A stretch of DNA of 64,000 bases from Corallococcus sp. EGB (GCF_019968905.1 NZ_CP079946.1:124001-188000), one strand, 5' to 3'; counted from the stretch's first letter, positions 44,599 to 53,751 are shown. Notes: generated by a model not told the origin, from the sequence alone. Translations and numbers: made by a program.

Positions 44599-46649
44599 CG
44601 CGCCGGAATCATGCCCAGCCGCTGCTTCGCGAAGCGGTTCTGCGGATCGAACCGGAGCGCCTCTTCCAACCGCTCGCGGCCCTTCGCCGCGTCACCCTGG
44701 ACCATGTAGAGGTCCGCCAGCCGCACCAGCACGTCCGCGTTGTAGGGCTGCAGGTCCAGCGCCTGTTCGAACTCGCGCGTCGCCGTGGCCACGTCCCTGC
44801 GGCGCATGGCCAGCTGCCCCAGCATCACGTGCGGCTGCACCAGCCCGCGCGTCTCCGGCTCCGTCGCCAGCGCCTGCAGGGCCGGCATCGCCCGCGGATC
44901 CCCGAACGCCGCCAGCGTCAGCGTCGCGCCCTGCCGCACCCACAGCGAGGCGTCATGCATCAGCGGCACCAGGTCCTCCGTCGCCTCGCGCGCGTTCGCC
45001 GAGCCCAGCCCGTCGATGATGTCCGAACGCAGCGTGGGGTCCGTCGTGCCCTTCAACGCCGCCCGCAGCGCCGGCACCGCGTCGTGCTTGAACCGGCGCG
45101 CCAGCAGCTGCGCCGCGACGCCCCGCAGCGTGCCCGCCTCCGCCGTGTCCGCCAGCACCGCCTCCAGCGCCCCCCGGCTCTGCGCCGCCGTCTTCTCGTC
45201 GAACGCGTCCGCCAGCCGCAGCCGCCGCTCCTGCCGCGCCTCCGCCTTCGGCCACCACTTCACCAGCGCCGCCTGCATCGCGTCCGGCGTCTGCTTCGCG
45301 TGGCAGGTGTTGCACGCGTTGGGGATGTCATGGCGCGCCGTGTTCTGGGGCGCCGGCACGTCCAGCGCGTGGTCCGCGAAGTGGTCCAGCACGCCCGACA
45401 CCACCGGCGGCATGTGACACGACAGGCAGTCCTGCGCCGCCGCCGCCTTGTGGTGCGTGTGCTGCTCGCCCTGCGCCACCACCTCCTGATGACAACCCTG
45501 GCACGTCGTCGCGTTCACCGACGTGCGCGCCACCACCGGCTTCTGCTTCTTCACCTCGTTGGGCGCGCTCGCGTCGTGCGGCGCCGTGTGGCACGTCAGG
45601 CACGTGGCCCCGCCCTTCAGGTGGCACTTGGACTGGAGGAGCGCCTGGTACTCGAAGCTGGAGGTGCTGGGCCGCCCGTCCGAGAAGAAGTCCCCGGAGC
45701 GGTCGTTGCCCACCAGCACCACCATGGGCTGATAGCTCGCGTCGTAGCGCTGGCCGGGCTGGAAGTGGTGCTTCGCGTCCAGCATGGGGAACAGCGTGCG
45801 GCGCGGCCCGTGGCACTGCGCGCACACCGCGAAGGACTCGTCCTTCGACAGCTTCGCCGGCTGGATGATGTCCGCCGGCAGCTGCGACTCCGCGTGCCGT
45901 CCGCCGGGTCCGTGGCAGGACTCGCACGCGACGCCCGCGTCCGCGAACGTCGTCTCCCACTGGTGGCTCGCCCGGTCATAGCGCGCGTCCAGTCCCGTCA
46001 CGTGGCAGTCCATGCACGCGTGCTGCGCGCTGCGGCGGAAGTTCGCCCAGAAGAACGGGTGGTCCGGCGTCAGCGCCCCCTGCTTCTTCTCCGAGTAGTC
46101 CACCCACTCGCCCTTGCCCGTCACGTGGAAGTACACCGGCAGCACCTGCCAGCGGCCGTCCGGCAACAGCGTGATGGGGTCCTGCATCCGCTTGCCGCCC
46201 ACCAGCCACTGCACCGGCCACTCCCCCAGGTTCCCGTCCGCGCCCTTGGTGCGCATCAGGTACGTGTTTCCGTCGCGGCGCATCCACGCCTCGCTGGACT
46301 CGCCCTGGAAGTGCGTGCCCGCCGTGAACGTGCCGGCCACGTACGGCTTCGTCGCGGGCGACAGCGCGCGCGCGTGCCAGTCATGCTTCCAGCCGGTGTG
46401 CTGCTCCTCGTGGCAGTCCGCGCACACCTGCGAGCCCACGAAGTGATTCGGCTTCGCGGCCGGCGCCTCCACCGTCTTCACCGGCGCGGGCGCGGCGACG
46501 CTGCCCGCGTCCAGCGGCGTCGCCGGAGCAGGCGCGGGCGCCTGGGCCACCGCGGGCGCGGAGGGGCCCGAGGGGCGCAGGAAGAAGAACAGGCCCGCCG
46601 CGAGGACCACCACCGCGAGGGCGACAAGGACAGGGCGAGAGGAGCGCAT
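44595..46649 (-). CDS. Octaheme c-type cytochrome with HEAT- and TPR-like C-terminus
   Basis: 684 aa from ATG 46649; GGGAGG is ten bases upstream. One N-terminal helix (VLVALAVVVLAAGLFFFL) anchors or exports it. Eight CXXCH sites follow in order: CADCH, CMDCH, CESCH, CAQCH, CLTCH, CQGCH, CLSCH, CNTCH. Then HEAT-like repeats (DPTLRSDIIDGLGSANAREA, LVPLMHDASLWVRQGATLT) and a TPR-like end (ALDLQPYNADVLVRLADLYM). Probably a periplasmic electron carrier of the cytochrome c554/NrfB-like multiheme group; the redox partner and donor are unknown. The next gene overlaps it by four bases. Confidence 0.9.
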   Translation of the reverse strand: MRSSRPVLVALAVVVLAAGLFFFLRPSGPSAPAVAQAPAPAPATPLDAGSVAAPAPVKTVEAPAAKPNHFVGSQVCADCHEEQHTGWKHDWHARALSPATKPYVAGTFTAGTHFQGESSEAWMRRDGNTYLMRTKGADGNLGEWPVQWLVGGKRMQDPITLLPDGRWQVLPVYFHVTGKGEWVDYSEKKQGALTPDHPFFWANFRRSAQHACMDCHVTGLDARYDRASHQWETTFADAGVACESCHGPGGRHAESQLPADIIQPAKLSKDESFAVCAQCHGPRRTLFPMLDAKHHFQPGQRYDASYQPMVVLVGNDRSGDFFSDGRPSTSSFEYQALLQSKCHLKGGATCLTCHTAPHDASAPNEVKKQKPVVARTSVNATTCQGCHQEVVAQGEQHTHHKAAAAQDCLSCHMPPVVSGVLDHFADHALDVPAPQNTARHDIPNACNTCHAKQTPDAMQAALVKWWPKAEARQERRLRLADAFDEKTAAQSRGALEAVLADTAEAGTLRGVAAQLLARRFKHDAVPALRAALKGTTDPTLRSDIIDGLGSANAREATEDLVPLMHDASLWVRQGATLTLAAFGDPRAMPALQALATEPETRGLVQPHVMLGQLAMRRRDVATATREFEQALDLQPYNADVLVRLADLYMVQGDAAKGRERLEEALRFDPQNRFAKQRLGMIPAR

Positions 46650-46807
46650 CCGGAAGGTGCCTCCCATGCTCCTCCCAAGCGCCGGGCGGCACAAGCGGCG
46701 CTCCGAGCAAGCCCGTCTCCTCCAGTGGACAACGACCTCCCAGGGAGGGCTGCGGTCCAGCCGAGCCCTGGATTAGGGTCCACCCCCAGCGAAGGGAGTC
46801 CGCGCCC

Positions 46808-47635
46808 ATGCCCATGCGGTCCGTGAATGGAACCCGGCTGTATTACGAGGACACCGGCGGCTCTGGAGACGTGGTGCTCTTCAGTCACGGGCTCCTCTGG
46901 AGCACCCGGCTGTTCGACCCGCAGGTGGAGGCCCTGCGCGGCCGCTTCCGCTGCATCGCGTACGACCACCGGGGGCAGGGCCAGAGCGACGTGCCCCCGG
47001 AGAAGGTCATCGACATGGAGACGGTGTACGCGGACGCCGTGGCGCTCATCGAGTCGCTGGGCGTCGCCCCCGTCCACTTCGTGGGCCTGTCCATGGGCGG
47101 CTTCGTGGGCCAGCGAATCGCGGCGCGCCGGCCGGAGCTGCTGCGCTCGCTGGTGCTCCTGGAGACGTCCACCGACCCCGAGCCCCCCGCCAACGTCCCG
47201 CGCTACACGGCGCTCAACCTCATCGCGCGCTACGTGGGCCTGGGCCCCGTCGTCACGCCGGTGATGCGCATCATGTTCGGCACGTCATTCCTCACCGACC
47301 CGGGCCGGGCGGAGGAGCGGGCGCTGTGGCGCGCGCGGCTCAAGGGCAACCGCCGCGACATCTACCGCGCCGTCAACGGCGTCCTCCAGCGCAAGGGCAT
47401 CCCGGAGGAGCTGCCGCGCATCCGCACGCCCACGCTCGTCATCGTGGGCGAGGAGGACCGCGCCACGGTGCCTCAGAAGGCGGAGCGCATTCACTCGCTC
47501 ATCCCCGGCTCGAAGCTGGTGCGTCTGTCGCGCGGAGGGCACTCGTCCACCGTGGAGGAGCCGGCGCTCGTGAACGCGGAGCTCGCTCCCTTTCTGACCC
47601 GGCACGCATCCAACCAGGCCGCGCACGCGGGCTGA
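46808..47635 (+). CDS. Alpha/beta hydrolase
   Basis: 275 aa. Nucleophile elbow GLSMGGFV, oxyanion segment FSHGLLWSTRLFD, acid in VGEEDRATV and His in SRGGHSSTVEEP, making a full Ser-Asp-His triad. AYDHRGQGQSDVP is the common strand-loop. Family members include haloperoxidase-like and lactonase enzymes; the substrate is unknown. No signal peptide. The DUF427 gene begins 39 bases after it on the same strand. Confidence 0.88.
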   Translation: MPMRSVNGTRLYYEDTGGSGDVVLFSHGLLWSTRLFDPQVEALRGRFRCIAYDHRGQGQSDVPPEKVIDMETVYADAVALIESLGVAPVHFVGLSMGGFVGQRIAARRPELLRSLVLLETSTDPEPPANVPRYTALNLIARYVGLGPVVTPVMRIMFGTSFLTDPGRAEERALWRARLKGNRRDIYRAVNGVLQRKGIPEELPRIRTPTLVIVGEEDRATVPQKAERIHSLIPGSKLVRLSRGGHSSTVEEPALVNAELAPFLTRHASNQAAHAG

Positions 47636-47674
47636 GTCAGCGTTAGCGAAGAAGTCTCCAGGAGGGTTTTCCGC

Positions 47675-47959
47675 ATGCCCGTGGCGAAATGGAATGGCGT
47701 GGTGCTCGCGAAGAGCGACACCTACGAGACGGTGGAGGGCAACATCTACTTCCCTCCGGACAGCCTGGTGCGTGAGCACTTCAAGCCCAGCGCCACGCAC
47801 ACCCACTGCCCCTGGAAGGGCGAGGCCCGCTACTACTCGGTGGTGGTGGACGGGAAGACGAACCCGGACGCGGCCTGGTACTACCCGGAGCCCAAGCCGG
47901 CCGCGTCCAACATCCAGGGCTACGTGGCCTTCTGGAAGGGCGTGACGGTGGAGCGCTGA
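47675..47959 (+). CDS. DUF427 domain protein
   Basis: 94 aa. AGGAGG lies about ten bases before ATG 47675. Typical DUF427 pattern: VVLAKSDTYETVEGNIYFPP, HTHCPWKGEARYYSVVVDGK, and AAWYYPEPKPAASNIQGYVA. The family is small, cytoplasmic and without an assigned reaction, though the conserved HCPWKG and aromatic residues suggest a ligand pocket. It is convergent with the MpaB-like gene two bases away across a perfect palindrome. Confidence 0.85.
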   Translation: MPVAKWNGVVLAKSDTYETVEGNIYFPPDSLVREHFKPSATHTHCPWKGEARYYSVVVDGKTNPDAAWYYPEPKPAASNIQGYVAFWKGVTVER

Positions 47960-47961
47960 GC

Positions 47962-49005
47962 TCAGCGGCCGATGAGGTACTTGCCCCAGCGTTTGCCGTT
48001 GCGCAGCTGCGTGACGATGAAGGCGGGCACCCACTGGAGCAGGTTCGCCTCTGGCTGCACGGCGTAGCCCTGCCGCAGTCCTGAGTTGATGCGGCGGGGG
48101 TCCAACGTCGTGGGGTTGGGCGCGCTGGGGCCCCCCTGGCACTCGTGCTCTTCGAAGAAGAGCTCCCACAGCGTGGCGGCCTCCGCGTGGTTGTCCGCGA
48201 TGAGGCGCGTGTCCACGCCCAGCAGCGAGCCCACCAACTTCCAGAAGGAGTACCAGCGCGCCTCGTCGAATTCGTAGCGCTTGTCCCGCCAGGCCTGCGC
48301 GACGATGTACGAGAACGTCAGCAGCGTGAACGCGACCGCGCTCTGGTTGTAGCAGCGCCGGTCCGTGTAGCGGGAGCGGTAGGTGCTCAGCGCCGCGTTG
48401 TGCATCTGCGCCAGGAGCAGGGTCGTGGCCAGGGTGCGCGTGCTGTAGAGGCTGCCCCAGCCCATGCTCATGTTGCCGTAGAGGATGCGCAGCATGATCT
48501 GCGCCGTCTCGATGACCCGGCGGGACACGATGGCCTTGAGCTTGCTGTGCGCCCGCTGCTCGAAGAGCGCGGACACGTCGTAGTGGTAGTACGTGGCCTG
48601 GAAGGACACGCCCGCCAGCTCGTTCACGGAGGCGAACTGGAAGAAGACGTAGAAGGCCTCATCGCGCGCGGCCTCGAAGTCGCGCAGGAACTGCGCGGAG
48701 GACTGCGCGCCCGTCACCGCCGCGGTCGCGACGGAGTGACCCGTGCCGTAGAGGATGCCCGCGAGCCGATGGTCGCTGTAGGTGCTCCACCAGTCCTTCG
48801 CGATGGCGGCGAAGGCCTTCAGCGCCGGCCGCCAGGCGGTGCCGTTCACCCCCGGGGTCTCGCGGACATGCTTCTTCCAGTGCAGCCGCAGGTCCTCCAT
48901 GAACTGGGGATCCGCCGCGCTCATGATGCCGTACAGGCTGTTCGCGGCGTTGAGCGGGTCGCCCAGGATGGCGTCCAGGTTCTGACCACGGAAGACGAAG
49001 GGCAT
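47962..49005 (-). CDS. MpaB/DUF2236-like oxygenase family protein
   Basis: 347 aa from ATG 49005; TGGAG is five bases upstream. The segment CYNQSAVAFTLLTFSYIVAQ followed by WYSFWKLVGSLLGVD resembles the DUF2236 or MpaB oxygenase family, which includes heme-dependent polyisoprene-cleaving enzymes. The N-terminal third (MPFVFRGQNLDAILGDPLNA) differs from the family, and I could not confirm heme-ligand histidines. Oxygenase activity is a hypothesis. A sigma-70-like promoter lies about 20 bases upstream. Confidence 0.55.
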   Translation of the reverse strand: MPFVFRGQNLDAILGDPLNAANSLYGIMSAADPQFMEDLRLHWKKHVRETPGVNGTAWRPALKAFAAIAKDWWSTYSDHRLAGILYGTGHSVATAAVTGAQSSAQFLRDFEAARDEAFYVFFQFASVNELAGVSFQATYYHYDVSALFEQRAHSKLKAIVSRRVIETAQIMLRILYGNMSMGWGSLYSTRTLATTLLLAQMHNAALSTYRSRYTDRRCYNQSAVAFTLLTFSYIVAQAWRDKRYEFDEARWYSFWKLVGSLLGVDTRLIADNHAEAATLWELFFEEHECQGGPSAPNPTTLDPRRINSGLRQGYAVQPEANLLQWVPAFIVTQLRNGKRWGKYLIGR

Positions 49006-49032
49006 GGCTGCTCCAGCGGGGCGTTCCGGCGC

Positions 49033-49061
49033 AGTCTAGGGAACTGTTGAACCTGTAACAA
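49033..49061 (-). promoter_or_regulatory. Sigma-70-like promoter for the MpaB-like gene
   Basis: On the minus strand TTGTTA (49061-49056), 17-base spacer, TAGACT (49038-49033). Each hexamer matches consensus at four of six, and the spacing is ideal. The inferred start is about 20 bases before the ATG, with a ribosome site between. Confidence 0.45.
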
Positions 49062-49192
49062 ACCGCCTGGTCTGGAAATCCTGTCACGTAGGAGAGGTGA
49101 CGGGGCAGGGCGCGAGGGGGCTTTCCGGCGGGACGGGAGCGGCGATGCTGCGGCTTTTCGCGGGGCGTGGCCCTGCGTGGAGGAGCGGAGCC

Positions 49193-50215
49193 TTGGCGAC
49201 GGTGTCCCTGCAGGACGTGCGCAAGGTGTACCGGGGCGGCGTGGCGGCGGTGAAGGGCGTGACGCTGGACATCGCGGACGGCGAGTTCGTGTCGCTGGTG
49301 GGCCCGTCCGGGTGCGGCAAGTCCACGACGCTGAACCTCATCGCCGGGCTGGAGGAGCTGTCCGGCGGGGAGCTGCGCATCGACGGGCAGGTGGTGAACG
49401 ACCTGTCTCCGCGCGAGCGCGACATCGCGATGGTGTTCCAGAGCTACGCGCTCTATCCGCACCTGGACGTGGCGGGGAACCTGGCGTTCCCGCTGAAGGT
49501 GGCGGGCGTGGGCGCGAAGGACGTCGACGCGCGCGTGCGCGAGGTGTCCGCCGTGCTGGGGCTGGAGGCGCTCCTGTCGCGCCGGCCGAAGGAGCTGTCG
49601 GGTGGACAGCGGCAGCGCGTGGCGCTGGGACGCGCGCTGGTGCGCCGGCCCAAGGTGTTCCTCTTCGACGAGCCCCTGTCCAACCTGGACGCGGCGCTGC
49701 GCACGCAGATGCGCGGTGAAATCAAGAAGCTGCACGAACAGCTCAAGGCCACGTTCATCTACGTCACGCACGACCAGGCGGAGGCGATGACGCTGTCAGA
49801 CCGCGTGGTGGTGATGAGCCAGGGCGAGGTGCAGCAGGTGGCCCCCCCGCGCGAGCTGTACGACGCGCCCGCGAACCTCTTCGTCGCGGGCTTCTTCGGC
49901 TCGCCGCGCATCAACCTGGTGAAGCCCCAGACGCTGGGCCTGTCCGGCGGTGACACGGTGCTGGGCCTGCGTCCGGAGCACCTCCAGGTGGGGCAGGGCG
50001 CGCTGCCGGACGACGCGCGCGAGGGGCGCGTGTACCTGGTGGAGCCCATGGGCGCGGAGGTCTGGGTGACGGTGGAGATGAACGGCGAGCGCCTGGTGGC
50101 GCGGGCGCCCGGGGACTTCCACGCCTCCAGCGGAGACACGGTGTGGCTGCGCCACGACGCGCGGTACCTGCGCCGGTTCGACGCGAGGACGGGCCTCGCG
50201 GTGGATCAGGCGTAG
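49193..50215 (+). CDS. ABC transporter ATPase, MalK/UgpC (sugar) type, orphan
   Basis: 340 aa from TTG 49193 (GGAGG nine bases upstream); ATG 49145 is an alternative. Walker A GPSGCGKST, Q-loop MVFQSYALYPHL, signature LSGGQRQRVALGRAL, Walker B VFLFDEPLSNLD, H-loop VTHDQ, and a C-terminal TOBE/MalK-like domain. This type energises carbohydrate importers and can serve several permease pairs. No permease or binding protein is adjacent, so it may drive the 13650-16614 importer, which lacks one. The stop overlaps the convergent small gene by 10 bases. Confidence 0.9.
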   Translation: MATVSLQDVRKVYRGGVAAVKGVTLDIADGEFVSLVGPSGCGKSTTLNLIAGLEELSGGELRIDGQVVNDLSPRERDIAMVFQSYALYPHLDVAGNLAFPLKVAGVGAKDVDARVREVSAVLGLEALLSRRPKELSGGQRQRVALGRALVRRPKVFLFDEPLSNLDAALRTQMRGEIKKLHEQLKATFIYVTHDQAEAMTLSDRVVVMSQGEVQQVAPPRELYDAPANLFVAGFFGSPRINLVKPQTLGLSGGDTVLGLRPEHLQVGQGALPDDAREGRVYLVEPMGAEVWVTVEMNGERLVARAPGDFHASSGDTVWLRHDARYLRRFDARTGLAVDQA

Positions 50216-50403
50216 AACTGTTCGCTCTCCACGATGGGCTCCAGCCGGTGCTGGAGGGCCGCCAGCCGGTCGTAGCGCTGGCGCAGCGCCTCCCTGAACT
50301 CGCCTTGCGAGGCTTGGGAAATCTCCTCCAGCAGCGTGTGCAGCGAGGAGTCCACGGCGTCCTTCAGCACGCGCGACTCATCGTTCGACAGTTCCAGCAG
50401 CAT
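50206..50403 (-). CDS. Small hypothetical helical protein
   Basis: 65 aa from ATG 50403; AGGAGG is five bases upstream, and the in-frame codons to 50421 are not needed. Mostly helical and charged: MLLELSNDESRVLKDAVDS followed by LLEEISQASQGEFREALRQR. It may form a coiled coil. Similar small DUF-like proteins are frequent in myxobacteria; I cannot place this one. Convergent with the ABC ATPase, overlapping by 10 bases. Confidence 0.6.
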   Translation of the reverse strand: MLLELSNDESRVLKDAVDSSLHTLLEEISQASQGEFREALRQRYDRLAALQHRLEPIVESEQFYA

Positions 50404-50555
50404 GGTGGCCTCCTGCGGCAACGTTAGGCACCCCGCGCCGAGGCTGCGCGCGGGGCAGGCATCCAGCCGGGGAAGAAGGCGGCCCGGGGGCCCACCGGGC
50501 TGCCTGCCCGCGCGCGCACGACGGCGGGAGCGACCCCACTCTGGGTGAGGACCCC

Positions 50556-50891
50556 ATGAGCGCGAGGAGCGACGCGATGATTCACGCGGGAGACGTGCGC
50601 GAGGGCATGTCGGTGCGCACCGCCGACGGACAACAGCTGGGCCGGGTGGCGGGCGTGGGCGCCACGCACTTCGAGCTGGAGCGTGGGCTGGTCCCCATCC
50701 CCCGGCGCGACTACCTGGTCGAGTTCAGCGACGTGGAGGCCGTGAGCGGCGATGAGGTCCTGCTCAAGCCGGCGGACCACGCGCAGCTCACGCTGGAGGA
50801 GGACGACGACGGCGGCGCCCTGCCGCCGCGCCACAGCGGGGGCATGGACGCGGAGCCCGCGAACGACCCCGCGGGTCCCATGAGGCACTGA
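50556..50891 (+). CDS. DUF2171/PRC-barrel-like protein
   Basis: 111 aa from ATG 50556. The sequence AMIHAGDVREGMSVRTADGQ, then LGRVAGVGATHFELERG, matches the DUF2171 or PRC-barrel pattern: the initial I-x-x-G-M-x-V strand, DG turn and LG-x-V strand. The second part has a V-PIP-R strand (GLVPIPRRDYLVEF). An acidic Asp/Glu run and Pro/Gly-rich tail follow and are probably disordered. No signal peptide. Function not assigned in this family. Confidence 0.7.
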   Translation: MSARSDAMIHAGDVREGMSVRTADGQQLGRVAGVGATHFELERGLVPIPRRDYLVEFSDVEAVSGDEVLLKPADHAQLTLEEDDDGGALPPRHSGGMDAEPANDPAGPMRH

Positions 50892-51037
50892 CGCGGCCGG
50901 GCCCCGTGCTGCCTCCGGGAGTTCGGGATTTCCAACCTGGAGGGAGGGGCAAACATTGGAATTACAAGGCCTTGCGGGGCCCGGATGTCAGACCGCCGCG
51001 TTAGACGAACCCCTCGGCCAGGCGTTCCGGTGGGGTC

Positions 51038-52168
51038 ATGCGACGGTTTTCGACATCTTGCGTCACGATGCTGTGGTTGGGAGTGGTGTTCGCGTGTGGG
51101 CCCGCGCCCCGGGCGGATGCGGGGGGCGTGGAGGCGCTGGAGCCGGGCGTGTTGTCCACGCCTCGGCGGCTGTTGCCCTACGTCGCGTTGGAGGACGGGC
51201 GGGTGCTGGCGGCGGGAGGGCATGACGGCAGCCGCACGCTGGGCAGTTGTGAGGTCTTCGACCCGGAGACGGGCCGGTGGCGGACCACGGGGGCGCTGCG
51301 CACGGCGCGGCGCAACCACGCGGTGGTGCGGCTGCCGGACGGGCGGGTGTTGGCGGTGGGCGGCTCCAACGGCGTGGCGGTGGGCGCGCTGGCGAGCGCG
51401 GAGCTGTACGCGCCGGACACGGGCGTGTGGACGCCGGTGGCGCCCATGAGCGAGGCGCGCAACGACCCGGCGGCGGTGCTGTTGCCGGACGGGCGCGTGC
51501 TGGTGGCGGGGGGCACGGACGTGGACCTGCGGCCGGTGCGCTCGGCGGAGCTGTTCGATCCGGCGACGGGGACGTGGAGCGTGGCGGAGGCACCAGGCTC
51601 CGCGCGAGGTGGCGCGGGGACGGCGGTGGTGCTGCGCACGGGCAAGGTGCTCTTCGCGAGCGGCCTGCAGTCGGAGCTGTACGACCCGGCGACGGGCCAC
51701 TGGGAGAAGGCGGGAGCGATGGGCGGCGCGGCGGGAGCGCACCGGAGGGGGCACACCGTGACGCTGCTGCCGGACGGGCGCGTGCTGGTGGTGGGCGGCA
51801 CGACGACGCAGGCGTCGACGACGGCGGAGGTATACGTGCCGGAGCGCAACGCCTGGGAACAGGTGGAAGCGCCAGCGGCGCCGCGAGAGCACCACGCGGC
51901 GCTGGTGACGCCGGAGGGAATGGTGCTGGTGGTGGGCGGCGAGCACTCGTCGCGAGGCACGCTGGACTCCGCGGAGCGCTTCGACCCGGCGAAGGGCCTC
52001 TGGACGCAGGCGCCCACGCTGCATGAGCCGCGAGGCGAAGCCGGAGCGCTGTGGCTGCGCCGGGGCACGGTGCTGGTGGTGGGCGGAGTGAACGAGCTGG
52101 GCACCCTGGCCACGAGCGAGGAGTACGTCCCCGCGCCGGCCGTGGCCCAGGCCACGCCTCTGGAGTAG
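51038..52168 (+). CDS. Kelch-repeat secreted protein, predicted lipoprotein
   Basis: 376 aa. Signal MRRFSTSCVTMLWLGVVFAC ends in a lipobox-like FAC. Seven repeats of the form L-x-D-G-R-V-L-x-x-G-G are visible, such as LEDGRVLAAGG, LPDGRVLAVGG, LPDGRVLVAGG and TPEGMVLVVGG, each preceded by a strand with W and T, giving a beta-propeller. Such propellers usually bind proteins or sugars, or act as enzyme modules. Partner and location (periplasm or surface) are unknown. A terminator follows at 52205. Confidence 0.85.
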   Translation: MRRFSTSCVTMLWLGVVFACGPAPRADAGGVEALEPGVLSTPRRLLPYVALEDGRVLAAGGHDGSRTLGSCEVFDPETGRWRTTGALRTARRNHAVVRLPDGRVLAVGGSNGVAVGALASAELYAPDTGVWTPVAPMSEARNDPAAVLLPDGRVLVAGGTDVDLRPVRSAELFDPATGTWSVAEAPGSARGGAGTAVVLRTGKVLFASGLQSELYDPATGHWEKAGAMGGAAGAHRRGHTVTLLPDGRVLVVGGTTTQASTTAEVYVPERNAWEQVEAPAAPREHHAALVTPEGMVLVVGGEHSSRGTLDSAERFDPAKGLWTQAPTLHEPRGEAGALWLRRGTVLVVGGVNELGTLATSEEYVPAPAVAQATPLE

Positions 52169-52204
52169 CTCGGGCTTGGACAGACGCTCCACGGATTCGA
52201 AGTG

Positions 52205-52230
52205 AAGCCAGGACAGCGTGTCTGGCTTTT
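52205..52230 (+). terminator. Intrinsic terminator after the kelch gene
   Basis: AAGCCAG paired with CTGGCTT and ACA paired with TGT around a GCG loop with one bulged G, followed immediately by T residues. It lies 36 bases after the stop at 52168. Confidence 0.6.
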
Positions 52231-52311
52231 CCATGAATGACTGGCAACGGCGGTTCCGGGCGGCCATTTGCGCCGCGCGACGTGCCGGGGCGCGTGCCAG
52301 ACTGCGCGCCC

Positions 52312-53748
52312 ATGCGCTCCTGGAAACACCTGCTCGTCGTCCCGCTCGTCTGTTCCTCCGCCTGCGCCACCGCGCCCGCCGCGCCCTCCAAACCCGAGGC
52401 CCCGGCCGCCGCCGCGCCGGCCGCTCCCGCAGTGGCCCCCGCGGCTCCCGCCGCGCCGGTGCGCCCCTTCGGCACGCTGCGCGAACAGGCCGCCCGCCAG
52501 CAGGCGTGGCTCCAGGAACGGCTGGAGACCGGAGTGCCCCAGCTCATGCGCAAGTACGGCGTGCGCATGTGGGTCGTCCCCATGCGCGAGTACAACGAGG
52601 ACCCCGTCTTCAAGGCGCTCGTCGCCCCCACCACCTTCTCCGCCCGCCGCCGCACCATCTACGTCTTCTTCGACCGCGGCGGCGACAAGGGCGTGGAGCG
52701 CCTGGCCCTGGGCGGCAGCACCCAGGGCGGGCTCTATGAGGCCCGCCGCTCTCCCCTGGTCGTGGACCGCGGCGGCTCCCAGCGCGCCGCGGAGCTCCTG
52801 GGCCCTGAACAGTGGCAGCTCCTCAAGCAGGTCGTGGAGGAGCGCAAGCCGGACTCCATCGCCATCGACGTGTCCCCCGCCATCGCCTTCGCGGACGGCC
52901 TCACCCATGGCGAATACGAAGGCATGGCCCAGGCCCTGGGCCCCACCTGGGTGAAGCGCTTCAAGCCCGCCGGCGGCCTGCCCCTGGACGTGCTCGGCTG
53001 GCGCAGCGCCGACGAGGTCCGCTTCTACGCCGACCTCCAGAAGTACGCCTGGAACCTCATCCAGACCGCCTTCTCCAACGCCGTCATCACCCCCGGCACC
53101 ACCACCACCCAGGACGTGGAGTGGTGGATGCGCCAGCGCCTGGCCGACGACGGCCTGGACACCTGGTTCCAGCCGGACGTGGACGTGCAGCGCCAGGGCG
53201 CCACCGACGAACAGCTGGGCGACAACCCCGTCATCCAGCGCGGCGACGTGCTCCACTGCGACTTCGGCGTCACCGCCCTGCGCCTCAACACCGACACCCA
53301 GCACATGGGCTACGTGCTGCGCGACGGAGAGACGGACGCGCCCGAAGGCCTCAAGGCCGCGCTCAAGGCGTCCAACCGCCTCCAGGACATCGTCACCGGT
53401 GAAATCAAGCCGGGCCGCACCGGCAACGAGGTGCTGCGCGCTTCGCTCGCGCGCATGAAGTCCGAGGGCATCAACGGCACCGTGTACTCGCACCCCATTG
53501 GCCTGCACGGCCACGGCGCCGGTCCCATGATTGGCATGTGGGACCGCCAGGAGGGCGTGCCCGGCAACGGCGAGCACAAGGTGATGCCCAACTCCTGGTT
53601 CTCCATCGAGCTGCAGGCCACCAGCCCCGTGCCGGAGTGGAAGGACCAGCCCGTGCGCTCCGCCCAGGAGGAGGACGTCGTCGTGGACGCGGAGGGCACC
53701 GTGCACTGGGCCCTCCAGCGTCAGGAGTCCTTCCACCTGGTGCGCTGA
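52312..53748 (+). CDS. M24 family metallopeptidase (Xaa-Pro aminopeptidase-like), exported
   Basis: 478 aa from ATG 52312; the frame is open from 52237. Signal MRSWKHLLVVPLVCSSAC may be a weak lipobox. Ala/Pro linker, then an N-terminal creatinase-like domain, then the M24 pita-bread fold: metal ligands Asp in HCDFGV, Asp in LNTDTQ, His in HGHGAGP, Glu in FSIELQ and Glu in SAQEEDV. Probable dinuclear metal hydrolase acting on Xaa-Pro or related bonds in the periplasm. The long Ala/Pro region just after the signal is characteristic of secreted proteins here. Substrate unknown. Confidence 0.88.
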   Translation: MRSWKHLLVVPLVCSSACATAPAAPSKPEAPAAAAPAAPAVAPAAPAAPVRPFGTLREQAARQQAWLQERLETGVPQLMRKYGVRMWVVPMREYNEDPVFKALVAPTTFSARRRTIYVFFDRGGDKGVERLALGGSTQGGLYEARRSPLVVDRGGSQRAAELLGPEQWQLLKQVVEERKPDSIAIDVSPAIAFADGLTHGEYEGMAQALGPTWVKRFKPAGGLPLDVLGWRSADEVRFYADLQKYAWNLIQTAFSNAVITPGTTTTQDVEWWMRQRLADDGLDTWFQPDVDVQRQGATDEQLGDNPVIQRGDVLHCDFGVTALRLNTDTQHMGYVLRDGETDAPEGLKAALKASNRLQDIVTGEIKPGRTGNEVLRASLARMKSEGINGTVYSHPIGLHGHGAGPMIGMWDRQEGVPGNGEHKVMPNSWFSIELQATSPVPEWKDQPVRSAQEEDVVVDAEGTVHWALQRQESFHLVR

Positions 53749-53751
53749 GGC

